DNA from: Longitalea arenae
Lineage (GTDB): Bacteria; Bacteroidota; Bacteroidia; Chitinophagales; Chitinophagaceae
DNA: 64,000 nucleotides
Direction of reading: 5' to 3'
Assembly: GCF_016924755.1 (NCBI RefSeq)
Contig: NZ_JAFFJX010000015.1
Location: forward strand, 79,263-143,262
Shown: positions 1 to 12,430 of the stretch, piece after piece
How positions within the stretch are numbered: the first letter of the stretch is position 1
Layout: each line of letters starts with the position of its first letter
Made by a program: the position numbers and the translations under genes
The notes under the pieces: generated by a model
Told to the model about the DNA's origin: nothing
The model's database searches: none
The model's input: only the letters and a program-made list of their open reading frames with translations

Positions 1-1
1 C

Positions 2-751
2 TGCCATAGCCAGGGGATGCTGCCCGGGGGCCTGCAGGTAAAAAGACGGGCTGCCGACCTCAATAAAAAGCTGTTACAGGGCAGAACCTATGGAGATTAT
101 GATTCCTGGTTAAAAGCCATTCGCGCCGGTGGTAACGATTTTAAATACATCCTGGACTGGGTGAGTTGTTTTGCCCTGGCCATTAATGAAGAAAATGCTT
201 CTTTTGGCCGCGTGGTTACGGCGCCCACCAATGGCGCCGCCGGCGTAATACCCGCCGTACTGCATTATTTCGTGGTGTTCTGCGATGGTTATAATGATGA
301 CCGGATCATGCAGTTCATGCTCACCGCTTCCGAGATCGGCAGCATATTTAAAAAAGGGGCCACCATCTCTGCGGCAATGGGTGGCTGCCAGGCCGAGATC
401 GGGGTGTCTTCCGCCATGGCGGCTGCCGGTTTAACCGAAGTGCTGGGCGGCAGTCAGCGCCAGACCATGATGGCTGCAGAAATTGCGATGGAACATCATT
501 TGGGACTTACCTGCGATCCTATTGGCGGACTGGTTCAGATCCCCTGCATTGAAAGGAATACCATGGGCGCTATCAAAGCCATTACGGCTTCCCAACTGGC
601 CCTGCAAAGCACGCCTGATTTTGCCAAAGTATCGCTCGATACTGTCATAAAAACGATGTGGGATACCGCCATTGATATGAGCCATAAGTATAAAGAGACA
701 GCGGAGGGAGGTTTAGCGGTACATATACCGCTTAGCCTGCCGGAATGCTGA
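2..751 (+). CDS. sdaA: L-serine dehydratase, iron-sulfur type (3' part)
   Basis: Deaminates L-serine to pyruvate and ammonia in the cytosol. The reading frame is open to the left edge (residues CHSQG precede the first ATG at 17), so the N-terminal beta domain and part of the alpha domain lie outside the window. The visible part is the family's catalytic alpha domain: a glycine-rich GGLQVKRRA stretch, [24 protein letters not shown] and [12 protein letters not shown]. The last two motifs carry the cysteines that hold the oxygen-sensitive 4Fe-4S cluster, and all three are present. The protein ends normally at a TGA. The next gene faces it on the other strand, so this is the end of its transcript. 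Confidence 0.93.
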   Translation, partial: CHSQGMLPGGLQVKRRAADLNKKLLQGRTYGDYDSWLKAIRAGGNDFKYILDWVSCFALAINEENASFGRVVTAPTNGAAGVIPAVLHYFVVFCDGYNDDRIMQFMLTASEIGSIFKKGATISAAMGGCQAEIGVSSAMAAAGLTEVLGGSQRQTMMAAEIAMEHHLGLTCDPIGGLVQIPCIERNTMGAIKAITASQLALQSTPDFAKVSLDTVIKTMWDTAIDMSHKYKETAEGGLAVHIPLSLPEC

Positions 752-773
752 CCGATGGCGCGTTTACCACCAG

Positions 774-1943
774 CTAATTCATATTTGGATTCACTTCCAG
801 CTGCGTAATGTCCATGTCGCTATAGTCGTGTAATACGTTATACAGCGTATCCCTTTCCACCGGTTTTCTTTTCGCCTGTTTGATCAGGGTCACCAGCTGT
901 GCAGTGCTCATGGCCGGGTTTTGCTCTTCGGAGCCGGCCATGGAATATATTTTGGTAGAATCGTCGATAGTGCCGTCGATATCATTCACGCCGAATTGCA
1001 GCGTCAGTTGCGCATTATGACGGCCCAGCATAGGCCAGTACGCTTTCAGGTGCGGGAAATTATCCATGTACAAACGGGCAATGGCATACATGCGCATATC
1101 TTCAATAACACCCGACTCGGGCACCTGGCTCATGTCGTTCTCTTTATTGCGGAACTTGAGCGGGATGAAAGTATTAAAGCCGCCTGTTTTATCCTGTAAC
1201 TGGCGCAGCCTTTCCATATGATCGATGCGGTGACGGAACTCTTCAATATGACCATACAACATGGTGGCATTGCTGTGCATACCCAGCTTGTGTGCGGCTT
1301 CATGAATGGCCAGCCAGCCTTCTGCATTTACTTTATCGGCACAGATCTTTTCCCTTATCTCGGGATGAAAGATCTCTGCCCCGCCGCCGGGTAAAGAATC
1401 GAGGCCGGCTTCATGCAGGTATTTCATACCTTCTTCGGCACTCATTTTGGCTTTGCGGAACATATAATCCAGCTCTACCGGTGTAAAGCCCTTTATATGC
1501 AGTTCAGGCCGGTGCGCTTTTATTTTGCGCAGGAGGTCGGCAAAGAATTCGAGGTTCAATTTGGGATGAACGCCACCCACGATATGCACTTCCGTTACCG
1601 GTTTGCCATCATAGCTTTTCACAATATTCAGCATCTGGTCGGTGGTCAGTTCCCAGCCTTCTTCGCGGTGCGCATACAGGCGCGAATAGGAACAGAAAGA
1701 ACAGGCAAACACACAGACGTTGGTAGGCTCTATATGAAAATTACGATTGAAATAAGTAGTATCTCCATGCAGGCGTTCCCGCACAAAATTGGCGAGGGCG
1801 CCTACGAAAGGCAAACCTGCCTGCTCAAATAATAACAAACCGTCTTCGGGGGAAATACGTTGCCGGTTCACGATCTTTTCGGCAATAGTGCGGAGGGCTG
1901 GATTTTGTTCTGCTGCAATAAGCTGCTGAATATTAGTACTCAT
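774..1943 (-). CDS. mqnE: Aminofutalosine synthase MqnE (radical SAM)
   Basis: 389-residue radical SAM enzyme. The CxxxCxxC cluster motif is at Cys77, Cys81 and Cys84 inside HIEPTNVCVFACSFCSY, the arrangement typical of the MqnE/MqnC/CofH group. MqnE joins a chorismate-derived enolpyruvyl benzoate to SAM in the futalosine route to menaquinone. The length and the IEPTNVC context fit MqnE best. The related dehypoxanthine futalosine synthase MqnC is the main alternative. No other menaquinone gene is adjacent, so the assignment rests on sequence alone. The start is an ATG with a short leader lacking a Shine-Dalgarno sequence. Confidence 0.78.
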   Translation of the reverse strand: MSTNIQQLIAAEQNPALRTIAEKIVNRQRISPEDGLLLFEQAGLPFVGALANFVRERLHGDTTYFNRNFHIEPTNVCVFACSFCSYSRLYAHREEGWELTTDQMLNIVKSYDGKPVTEVHIVGGVHPKLNLEFFADLLRKIKAHRPELHIKGFTPVELDYMFRKAKMSAEEGMKYLHEAGLDSLPGGGAEIFHPEIREKICADKVNAEGWLAIHEAAHKLGMHSNATMLYGHIEEFRHRIDHMERLRQLQDKTGGFNTFIPLKFRNKENDMSQVPESGVIEDMRMYAIARLYMDNFPHLKAYWPMLGRHNAQLTLQFGVNDIDGTIDDSTKIYSMAGSEEQNPAMSTAQLVTLIKQAKRKPVERDTLYNVLHDYSDMDITQLEVNPNMN

Positions 1944-2035
1944 TATGATCTGGGATTTTCGCTTTCGTTCTTACTTGTAACAAAAAAGCGATCACAAAGT
2001 TAGGGGAAATCGTGAAAGGTCAATGGTCCAAGTGT

Positions 2036-2145
2036 CAGTTGCCAGTTACCAGTTGCCGGTTGCCTGCAGTTAAGGTATTCTGTCCTGATACCAGCCCTGT
2101 TATAAATGTAGGCCTGGTAACCGGTATCTGGTAACCGGTAACTAC
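2036..2145. repeat. Imperfect inverted word repeat at nupC 3' end
   Basis: The left arm repeats the word cagttgcc/agttacc (2036-2064). The right arm carries the complementary ggtaaccggt words (about 2111-2142) and runs into the nupC stop codon. The arms can fold into a long imperfect hairpin that could end nupC transcription. Similar elements built from other words occur at several gene ends in this window. Confidence 0.6.
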
Positions 2146-3437
2146 ATCAACGCCCCCGCAATGGTTCCGCACATCAAACAGGCAATGGTGCCGCCGATAA
2201 GGGCTTTTACGCCCAGTTCGGTAAGATTGCGGCGCTGGTTAGGCGCCAGCTGGCTGATACCGCCGATCTGGATGCCGATAGAAGCAAAATTCGCAAAACC
2301 ACAAAGCGCATAGGTGGTGATGAGGATGGATTTGGGATCTGCGATCTGGCCGGAAGCTTTCATGCTGCCGAAAGAAACATAGGCCACAAATTCGTTCAGG
2401 ATGGTTTTTTCGCCCAACAGCTGGCCCACCTGGATCATTTCATTGCTGTTAACACCTATCAGCCAGGCAACGGGAGAAAAGATATAACCCAGCAGCATTT
2501 GTAACGATAACGAATCATAGCGGCCATTCGTCAGGCGGGCGATATCGTCGTTAATGCTGAACCAATGGCCAACCGAGCCCAGGATCCAGTTGCACAGATA
2601 CATGAGGGCTGTAAAAACGATGAGCATGGCGCCTACGTTAACGGCCAGTTTCAATCCATCGGTAGTACCCAGTGAAATGGCATCTAAAAAATTATCGCCG
2701 ATCTTTTCTTTGGGCACTTTCAGTTCCTTGATGATGGTCTCGTTTTGGGGGAACAGCACCTTTGATACCACGATGGCGGCGGGGGCGCTCATAATGCTCT
2801 GGCTTAACATATGCAGGGCAAAATACTTTTGCTGCACAACGTCATTTCCGCCTAAAAAGCCTACATAGGCAGCCAGTACGCTGCCAGCGGTATTGGCCAT
2901 GCCACCCACCATGATACAGAGCATTTCGCTGCGGTTCATTTTATCGAGAAAGGGCCTGATCATCAGGGGCGCTTCGGTTTGTCCGAGGAATATATTGGCC
3001 GCCGTGGAAACGCTTTCAGGGCCGGAGATGCCCAGCTTTTTTAACATCCAGGCAAATACATACACGATCTTTTGCAGTACACCCAGGTAATACAGCATGG
3101 CCGACAGGGCTGCAAAGAAGATAATGTTCGGTAATACCTGTACTGCGAAGATATACGCCCAGCTGCCGTTGGCATTGGCGAGGTTACCGAAGATGAACTC
3201 AATGCCCTTATGACCTATGTTAATAAGGTCAACAAACTTATCAGATACCCAGCCAAAGACGATCTTGATCACATTAACTTTGAGAACACCCAATGCAAAA
3301 CACACCTGGGCAACTACGCCTATGCCCACCAGTTTCCAGTTAATGGCCCTTCGGTTATTGCTGAGCAGAAAACACACGAAGATCAGGAAGAACATACCTA
3401 ATGCACCGCGGCTAATGTTTTCAATTACAGGGGTCAT
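2142..3437 (-). CDS. nupC: Concentrative nucleoside transporter (NupC/CNT family)
   Basis: 431-residue inner-membrane protein that imports nucleosides with an ion gradient. Hydrophobic segments run along the whole length. The CNT signature GQTEAPLMIRPF is present at about residue 151, followed by the conserved MVGGMANTAGSVLAAYV segment. Near the C-terminus comes YALCGFANFASIGIQIGG, also typical of CNT proteins. Length matches the bacterial family. The first ATG lies directly before a hydrophobic N-terminal helix and is accepted as start. It is transcribed alone: a 198-bp gap separates it from mqnE downstream, and a terminator and gap separate it from the thioredoxins upstream. Substrate range (purine or pyrimidine) cannot be read from sequence. 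Confidence 0.9.
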   Translation of the reverse strand: MTPVIENISRGALGMFFLIFVCFLLSNNRRAINWKLVGIGVVAQVCFALGVLKVNVIKIVFGWVSDKFVDLINIGHKGIEFIFGNLANANGSWAYIFAVQVLPNIIFFAALSAMLYYLGVLQKIVYVFAWMLKKLGISGPESVSTAANIFLGQTEAPLMIRPFLDKMNRSEMLCIMVGGMANTAGSVLAAYVGFLGGNDVVQQKYFALHMLSQSIMSAPAAIVVSKVLFPQNETIIKELKVPKEKIGDNFLDAISLGTTDGLKLAVNVGAMLIVFTALMYLCNWILGSVGHWFSINDDIARLTNGRYDSLSLQMLLGYIFSPVAWLIGVNSNEMIQVGQLLGEKTILNEFVAYVSFGSMKASGQIADPKSILITTYALCGFANFASIGIQIGGISQLAPNQRRNLTELGVKALIGGTIACLMCGTIAGALM

Positions 3438-3754
3438 ATTGCTATTTTGGTGTGTTTATGTGAACCGTGCTACGGTTTACAACCGTGACAGGGTCGTCTG
3501 GTATTTACAGTATAAAATTTACAATGGTTCGTGTTTATTCCGCTGCGACAGAATATACGCGAACCATGGCCAGCATAAAGGGTATGACGTAGCAATATAG
3601 CGGATAAATTTTAAATCCCAATAGGCTCGTGTAATAATTAAGGCGACCGGGTAGGGAGCAATAAAAAAGCGATCCTGTTTCAGGATCGCTTATTAATTTT
3701 TGGCGGACCGCACAGGAAACCGCTTATTTGTATACATACATTCTTTTTGTTCGC
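3438..3754. other. Intergenic region upstream of nupC
   Basis: No convincing gene. It should hold the nupC promoter (minus strand), but no full TTTG/TAnnTTTG pair was recognised. Its right half carries the terminator of the exported thioredoxin gene. Confidence 0.5.
3667..3691 (-). terminator. Terminator after exported thioredoxin
   Basis: An 11-bp perfect stem (aagcgatcctg / caggatcgctt) with a 3-nt loop. On the minus strand it is followed by a run of T, the form of an intrinsic terminator for the gene ending at 3755. Confidence 0.85.
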
Positions 3755-4174
3755 TTACATATGCGCTTTGATCTTTTTATCAAGCGTGCTCTTCGAAACA
3801 GCGCCTACCACCCGGTCTATCACTTTCCCGTTCTTAATGAACAGGATCGTGGGAATGCTCCGGATGTCATACTTCATACATACATTCGGGTTATGGTCAA
3901 CATTCAGTTTGCCAATATTTACTTTACCGCTGTATGTATTTGCCAGGTCTTCTACCACAGGTCCTATTCTGCGGCAGGGGCCGCACCAGGTGGCCCAAAA
4001 ATCAACCAGGGTCAATTTATCTGAAGCAAGTACTTTTTTTTGAAAATTGGCATCGGTGAATTCTACTGTACCACCGCCGCTGGTATTGTCAGCAGCTGCC
4101 GCCATTTGGTGATTGGCCAGCATAAACAGGGCTATTACCGGAATTAAAAGCGAAAACAAAAAAGATGATCTCAT
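3755..4174 (-). CDS. Exported thioredoxin
   Basis: 139 residues. A Sec-type signal peptide (MRSSFLFSLLIPVIALFML..AAAAD) is followed by a complete thioredoxin domain with the WCGPC redox centre and the cis-proline segment RSIPTILFIKNGK. It should act as a dithiol-disulfide reductant outside the inner membrane, probably in the periplasm. The mature domain is very close to the neighbouring cytosolic thioredoxin at 4265-4582 along its whole length (EFTD.NFQ.KVL.SDKLT.VDFWA.WCGPCR.IGPV). That points to a local tandem duplication followed by gain of a signal peptide. Its own terminator and a 90-bp gap suggest separate transcription. Confidence 0.92.
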   Translation of the reverse strand: MRSSFLFSLLIPVIALFMLANHQMAAAADNTSGGGTVEFTDANFQKKVLASDKLTLVDFWATWCGPCRRIGPVVEDLANTYSGKVNIGKLNVDHNPNVCMKYDIRSIPTILFIKNGKVIDRVVGAVSKSTLDKKIKAHM

Positions 4175-4210
4175 GTACGAAATTAATTGAATGATGTATA
4201 AAGATAATAA

Positions 4211-4241
4211 AGCCGGTCACGGTTTCAAATCGTGACCGGCT
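4211..4241 (-). terminator. Terminator after trxA
   Basis: Perfect 11-bp stem (agccggtcacg / cgtgaccggct) with a 9-nt loop. On the minus strand it is followed by a T-rich tract, just downstream of the cytosolic thioredoxin stop codon. Confidence 0.8.
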
Positions 4242-4264
4242 GAAAATTCTTTATAAGCACCGGC

Positions 4265-4582
4265 TTATATATGCTGTTCGATCTTTTTTACAAAGTTGCT
4301 TTTAGGTTGTGCACCAACCAGTTTATCTACCACTTTACCACCTTTGATGAAAAGGATAGCAGGGATGGAAGTAACACCATAGTTAATTGATAACTGTGGG
4401 TTATGGTCAACGTTTACTTTACCTACGTTCACTTTGCCATCGTATTCTTTCGATAATTCTTCAATTACCGGCCCGATCGCGCGGCAGGGACCACACCACT
4501 CAGCCCAAAAATCAACCACCGTTAATTTATCAGAGTCGAGGACTTTGTCCTGGAAGTTTGTGTCTGTGAATTCTAAAGCCAT
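4265..4582 (-). CDS. trxA: Thioredoxin, cytosolic
   Basis: 105 residues, the usual size of thioredoxin 1, with no signal peptide. The active site is WAEWCGPC (residues about 25-32), and the cis-proline region reads TSIPAILFIKGGK. It reduces protein disulfides in the cytosol using thioredoxin reductase, which is not in this window. The start ATG is preceded by an A/T-rich leader without a Shine-Dalgarno sequence, as is normal for this phylum. The exported paralogue lies directly downstream. Confidence 0.95.
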   Translation of the reverse strand: MALEFTDTNFQDKVLDSDKLTVVDFWAEWCGPCRAIGPVIEELSKEYDGKVNVGKVNVDHNPQLSINYGVTSIPAILFIKGGKVVDKLVGAQPKSNFVKKIEQHI

Positions 4583-4805
4583 AAAGTATATATTTTAATG
4601 TGTAAAGTTTATAAATAAATTCTTAAACGTTTTGCAAAGTTTTAAACCTGTTGAAAACCTGGCTGGTTGCTTTGCATCGGTCAGAAAGACCGTAACACGG
4701 TTACAATCGTCGAATTCTGTGCCACTCCATTTGTTTACCATTCCTGTCAGGTCTTTTCAACTTGTTTTAGTGGCAAAACATTGATCGAGTTGATCTTATC
4801 GCCTT

Positions 4806-8447
<3,642 letters not shown>

Positions 8448-8774
8448 GGGTCGTTCTTGTTAGAAAGTTCTAAGATGCTCATTTCCAATTGGAAACCTGC
8501 CTGAATAAAAACACGAAATTGTGGTATAAAGTTCTTTAATCAATAGTGAACGGGAAGAATTTCTATCCACAAGCCTGAATAAATTAATTAGGCGGAAAAT
8601 GCACAGCTTAAGCCTGATGGCTAAAAGAGCCTTCCCCTTTTGACTATCGGGTTTTGCCTTAAGCCCTCAGCCTTAAGCAGTAAGCGTTTTATTTAGGCAT
8701 TTGGCAATGTATTTGCTATTTTTGGGCCCATCCCCGGTTAACCCGGGAGCCTTGCAACTAAAAACGTCCAACCT
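8448..8774. repeat. Gap with inverted word repeat between dnaE and NlpC gene
   Basis: This 327-bp divergent intergenic region must contain both promoters. An imperfect inverted repeat (about 8606-8622 with 8662-8678, 15 of 17 positions complementary) uses the word cttaagcc, with further copies alongside. A TATTTTTG sequence at 8717-8724 fits the Bacteroidota -7 element for the downstream gene. The nearest TTTG is too close to be a standard -33 element. Confidence 0.5.
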
Positions 8775-9548
8775 GTGAAGTATCTGATTATCATTATATC
8801 CGTCCTGTTGATGCAAACCGCTCCGGCGGCCGCCCATCATCCGTTCTTCTGGGAGAAGCTGACGGCAGACACTGCTGTTTACCCGGCGGATGATCCTGAG
8901 TTCCTCGAAGATATTGTTGCAGGGGGCAATGAAGCCAGCCAGGATAGAAAGTCAAAAAAGAAAAGTGCTGACAGATCTTCGAAAAGCACCACTACTACGA
9001 GATCAAAAAGAGTTACCAGTCCCAGCCAGAAGCTGGCCGCATTAACGCCGGAAGAGGAGAATATGATCTCCGATCTGAAAAGCAGGAACCGTAAAGCGAT
9101 TGGTATCGAGCTCCTGGCTCCCTTACAATTCAAATATGCCATTTTACTGGATATGCCCGTAGAAATGATCAATGACAATAAATTACTGGAATTGATCGAC
9201 AGCTGGTATGGGACCAAATACAAATATGGGGGCGATTCGAGGGAGGGCATTGATTGCAGCGGTTTCGCGAGGGCATTTATGAGTTCCTATTACAATGTGG
9301 AATTGACCAGGAGGTCGGAAGACCAGTATAAACAATGCACTACCAAAGTAAAAAAGAAGAAATTAGTACAGGGCGACCTGGTGTTCTTTAAAACAAGGGG
9401 TTCGAAGGGGGGTATCACCCATGTGGGCATCTTCCTGTGTAATAACAAATTTGTGCATGCATCTACCAGCAGCGGCGTGATTATCAGCGATCTGGACGAA
9501 GAATATTACAAGGCGCGATACGCCGGGGCCGGACGGATCGTTAAATAA
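8775..9548 (+). CDS. Secreted NlpC/P60 family cysteine peptidase
   Basis: 257 residues, starting with GTG: the reading MKYLIIIISVLLMQTAPAAAHH gives a clean signal peptide that the next ATG would cut, so GTG is preferred. A low-complexity Lys/Ser/Thr-rich linker (about residues 55-85) leads to the NlpC/P60 domain. Its nucleophile is in GIDCSGFARAF and its catalytic His in ITHVGIFLCNNKFVHAS. These enzymes cut peptide cross-links in peptidoglycan, usually between D-Glu and diaminopimelate, so the role is cell-wall remodelling in the periplasm. YGGDSREGIDCSG is the family signature. It stands alone, and a hairpin follows the stop codon. Confidence 0.9.
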   Translation: MKYLIIIISVLLMQTAPAAAHHPFFWEKLTADTAVYPADDPEFLEDIVAGGNEASQDRKSKKKSADRSSKSTTTTRSKRVTSPSQKLAALTPEEENMISDLKSRNRKAIGIELLAPLQFKYAILLDMPVEMINDNKLLELIDSWYGTKYKYGGDSREGIDCSGFARAFMSSYYNVELTRRSEDQYKQCTTKVKKKKLVQGDLVFFKTRGSKGGITHVGIFLCNNKFVHASTSSGVIISDLDEEYYKARYAGAGRIVK

Positions 9549-9924
9549 CAGACAAGAGACAATTGGCAAGAAATTTCAATGATTGCCTTTGCTGCAATAC
9601 CAATTGTCTTTTGCCCTTCATCGATTTTCGCGGGATATTACCTCAAATTCTATTCAAAGAGTACGTTACCATTTTGCTAATTGGCCGATTGCTGATTGCC
9701 AATTGGCTCCGATTCCCCACAGGATATTGGAATTAACATTAGCGCAGGGGCACGATTTTCCAAAGAGAATATTGAATTAACTTATAGCATCACGGGTACG
9801 TTTTATTGCTTGCTTGCGCTTTTCCGGGGCTTATTGGACCTTCGATTGCTCATTGGATATTGGATCAATTTATACTGGGGACTCCATTGTGACATTAGCA
9901 CATTACCAAATCAGCACTTCGATC
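9549..9924. repeat. Gap with hairpin after NlpC gene
   Basis: 376 bp without a credible gene. A 10-bp perfect inverted repeat (agacaattgg at 9557-9566, ccaattgtct at 9600-9609, then TTTT) could end the NlpC transcript. Further copies of the words gattgc and ccaattgg follow to about 9710. The rest shows nothing recognisable. Confidence 0.5.
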
Positions 9925-10359
9925 CTAGGCTGCCACGGAGAGGGTAATAACCGTTCCTTCGTGGCGCTGGTTATAGATATTGATGTTTCCACCCATGCTG
10001 CGGGCTGCCGCTACTATCTGGGAAAAGCTATGGGCTACGGTGCTATAATAATTAGCTCCATTGTTCTTTACGCGGATCTGTACGCCTTCCGGCTTCTTTA
10101 CGGCTTCTACCCGGATGCATACGCCATGTGAACCGGCGATTGCATTGTTAATGAGGTTGCCAACGATAAAGGCCAGCACCTGCTCATCGGCATGCAGCTG
10201 GAAAGACTCATCTATATCATTTATAATGAAACTGTTCTGGTTTACAGCCAGGGGAACGAAGCTGTTCATAAGCTGATCAACCAGTTTGTGCAGTGGGACG
10301 GGATTAGCTGTTTGGGTGAATGTTGATGTGGCAAATTGGGGAACTGACAAGCTTTTCAT
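9925..10359 (-). CDS. Orphan HATPase-like domain protein
   Basis: 144 residues that resemble only the ATP-binding domain of a histidine kinase. There is a DEQVLAFIVGNLINNAIAG helix (an N-box with the two Asn residues) and a final GGNINIYNQRHEGTVITLSVA strand pair like the G2/C-terminal part. The G1 box expected as DxGxG is replaced by NNGANYYST, and there is no dimerisation helix with a phosphorylatable His. It may be a degraded kinase remnant or a small ATP-binding anti-sigma or accessory protein. No partner gene is adjacent. The fold is inferred from motifs. The function is unknown. Confidence 0.6.
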   Translation of the reverse strand: MKSLSVPQFATSTFTQTANPVPLHKLVDQLMNSFVPLAVNQNSFIINDIDESFQLHADEQVLAFIVGNLINNAIAGSHGVCIRVEAVKKPEGVQIRVKNNGANYYSTVAHSFSQIVAAARSMGGNINIYNQRHEGTVITLSVAA

Positions 10360-10738
10360 AAATGGAATTTATAATGGCGAAATAAAAAGTCTCAAAGGGA
10401 TACGAACTAAAAACGGAATGTATACGCTACGGATCAGTTATTGTCATCATTGTAAGGATCAGCTATATTTTATCAGGGACCTGTTCAAGAACTCCAGCAT
10501 TGTGTTGCTGAGTCAAAGTAACGAAGCGAAATGAGGCAACGCATCAAAGAAGGTGTTCTTCTATAGAAAAATAATCTAAAGCATAAAAATGCACTAAAGG
10601 TTTTCCTGTAAAATTCTGGTGTTCTTTTCCGCAATCGGTTACACCGATTTTATAGGATAAGTGATATTTTTACACTTATTAACGTTAGTTTGACAATTGA
10701 TGTTAATGAAATGCAAATAAAAGTGAATGTGGATATTC
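10360..10738. other. Intergenic region, nothing recognised
   Basis: 379 bp, A/T-rich, between two minus-strand genes. Short open frames exist on both strands, but none has a recognisable protein or a convincing start. It should include the promoter of the HATPase-like gene. Confidence 0.4.
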
Positions 10739-12241
10739 TTATTTCCTGCTTTTGATCCCGAGTCTTTTTTTAATTGTTTCCAGAACAGGTAATACATCCG
10801 GAGAGAGTTGTAAATACAATACACCCGTGCCAAACAATAATACAAACAAAGCACTGCGCAGGATGATATAGCCAATGCCCTGGGAGTTATGGAACAACCA
10901 ATAGCAGGGTAAATAAGCTGCAGCGCCCAATAAGACGGTATACAAACTTTTTATAGTGAAGGGCTGCATATGGAATTTCCGCCATAAGAAAATACACCGG
11001 ATGCCATTGTAAACGATCATTGCAAAAAGATTGGCAATGGCAGGGCCTACCGCGCCATACTCTTTGGTAAGAAGATAATTCAGCGGTAAGGTGATCGCCA
11101 CCAATATCATTCCACTGATAAGCTCGACTTTCCAATAGGTACTGGTGCCAATGATCTGCGAATTCACGCCGGTGCCCATATCCACTATTTTTTGTAGCCC
11201 GATGAATAAGAAAACAAAGCGGGCATCGAGGTAGCCCTGCTTTAAATGGAAGGTGAGCACCCCATCGGTAAAATTGAGCCATATCAGCAGGAACATGGCT
11301 ATGGAAAAAATTAACTGGTTAATACTGCTGCGTTGGTAAATACGGTGCAGGCGGCCGAAATCCTTGTCCTTCCAGGCCTGCGCCAGGGCTGGCAGGGAGG
11401 CGGCATTGATCGCTCTTTGCGGGGCCTGCACCAGGCTGGATATATTTTGCGCCAGCGTATAAATGCCCACATTGGCCATACCGCTTGCTACAACGGCGCC
11501 GATCACCAGCGTATCGAATACCTGTGAAATGTTAAGCACCAGGGTGCCCATCCACACGAATAATCCGAGGCGGATTATTTTCTTATAGAACTTTTTGGTG
11601 ACGCGGCTAAGCGTAAAGGTTAAATGGAATTGCTTTTTATACACCAGGAAACCAAATAAGGCAAGTGCAATGCCTGCATAGGTCAATGCATACAGCTTTA
11701 TGAACAGGTCGAAATTCTTGATCACGCCCATAAACAAAAGCACGATCAAAATGGTGGCAAAGAGCCGCCACAGGATCTCTTTCAGGAAATTGGTGACTAC
11801 CGATTGGCGCAATTGCCAGGCATACGCTTCGAGAATGGTGAACAGGGAGAGTCCCAGGCCGAAAGGAAAAAGCCAGTAATAGTAATAAATGATCTCGGGA
11901 GAATGTTCTGCATACTTTCTGATCACAAAATCTTTGAACACAAAACCGCTGATCATCACAAAGGCGAAGGCCATTAGGCTGGTGACCAGGGCCACCGTGA
12001 TCATGTCGTTCTTTTCCGGCGGCAGGTTATCGTTGTAATAGGGATAAAATTTATAAATATAGTAGGTGACCCCAAAATTGGAGAAAGCGAGCATTATGGT
12101 AGCAAAAGCCATGAACGACCCGATAATACCGTATTCTGCTTCAGCAAATCCCTTTGCATACAGGTAAGTATTCAACAGGCCGATCGCAAATCCTATATAC
12201 ACCAAAATGGAAGAAATGATACTTTGCCGCCGTATGCTCAT
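10739..12241 (-). CDS. Polysaccharide/lipid-linked oligosaccharide flippase (MOP superfamily)
   Basis: 500-residue integral membrane protein with about 12-14 predicted helices. The N-terminal pattern (QSIISSILVYIGFAIGLLNTYLYAK) and the later GTSTYWKVELISGMILVAITLPLNY..EYGAVGPAIA segment are typical of Wzx-like or polysaccharide biosynthesis exporters. It would flip lipid-linked glycans across the inner membrane for O-antigen, capsule or exopolysaccharide. No glycosyltransferase or polymerase gene is nearby, so the glycan is unknown. The ATG at 12241 leads directly into a short basic head and the first helix. The C-terminus ends in a basic tail. Confidence 0.82.
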   Translation of the reverse strand: MSIRRQSIISSILVYIGFAIGLLNTYLYAKGFAEAEYGIIGSFMAFATIMLAFSNFGVTYYIYKFYPYYNDNLPPEKNDMITVALVTSLMAFAFVMISGFVFKDFVIRKYAEHSPEIIYYYYWLFPFGLGLSLFTILEAYAWQLRQSVVTNFLKEILWRLFATILIVLLFMGVIKNFDLFIKLYALTYAGIALALFGFLVYKKQFHLTFTLSRVTKKFYKKIIRLGLFVWMGTLVLNISQVFDTLVIGAVVASGMANVGIYTLAQNISSLVQAPQRAINAASLPALAQAWKDKDFGRLHRIYQRSSINQLIFSIAMFLLIWLNFTDGVLTFHLKQGYLDARFVFLFIGLQKIVDMGTGVNSQIIGTSTYWKVELISGMILVAITLPLNYLLTKEYGAVGPAIANLFAMIVYNGIRCIFLWRKFHMQPFTIKSLYTVLLGAAAYLPCYWLFHNSQGIGYIILRSALFVLLFGTGVLYLQLSPDVLPVLETIKKRLGIKSRK

Positions 12242-12289
12242 TGTTTCTTTAATTCAGAATTGTTTACTGGATGTCAGATCTCCGGTTAT

Positions 12290-12430
12290 CAGGTTGGCAG
12301 TTTGCAGTTCATAGTTATTGCGCATTTTAAGATTTGCCTATAAAACACTAACTCTTCGCATTTCAGGTTGATATCAAATAGTTAACAATTGGAACATCAA
12401 CGGAAACTGCCAATTGCGAATTGCCAACTG
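12290..12430. repeat. Inverted word repeat between flippase and M1 peptidase genes
   Basis: The left arm (about 12290-12310, caggttggcagtttgcagtt) is imperfectly complementary to the right arm (about 12403-12430), which repeats gaattgccaa-type words. It lies in the 189-bp gap and abuts the 3' end of the peptidase gene. Confidence 0.5.

Noticed and set aside
10639..10875. 78-codon open frame overlapping the flippase 3' end
   Set aside because: It overlaps the flippase in another frame on the same strand. The translation is low-complexity and unsupported.
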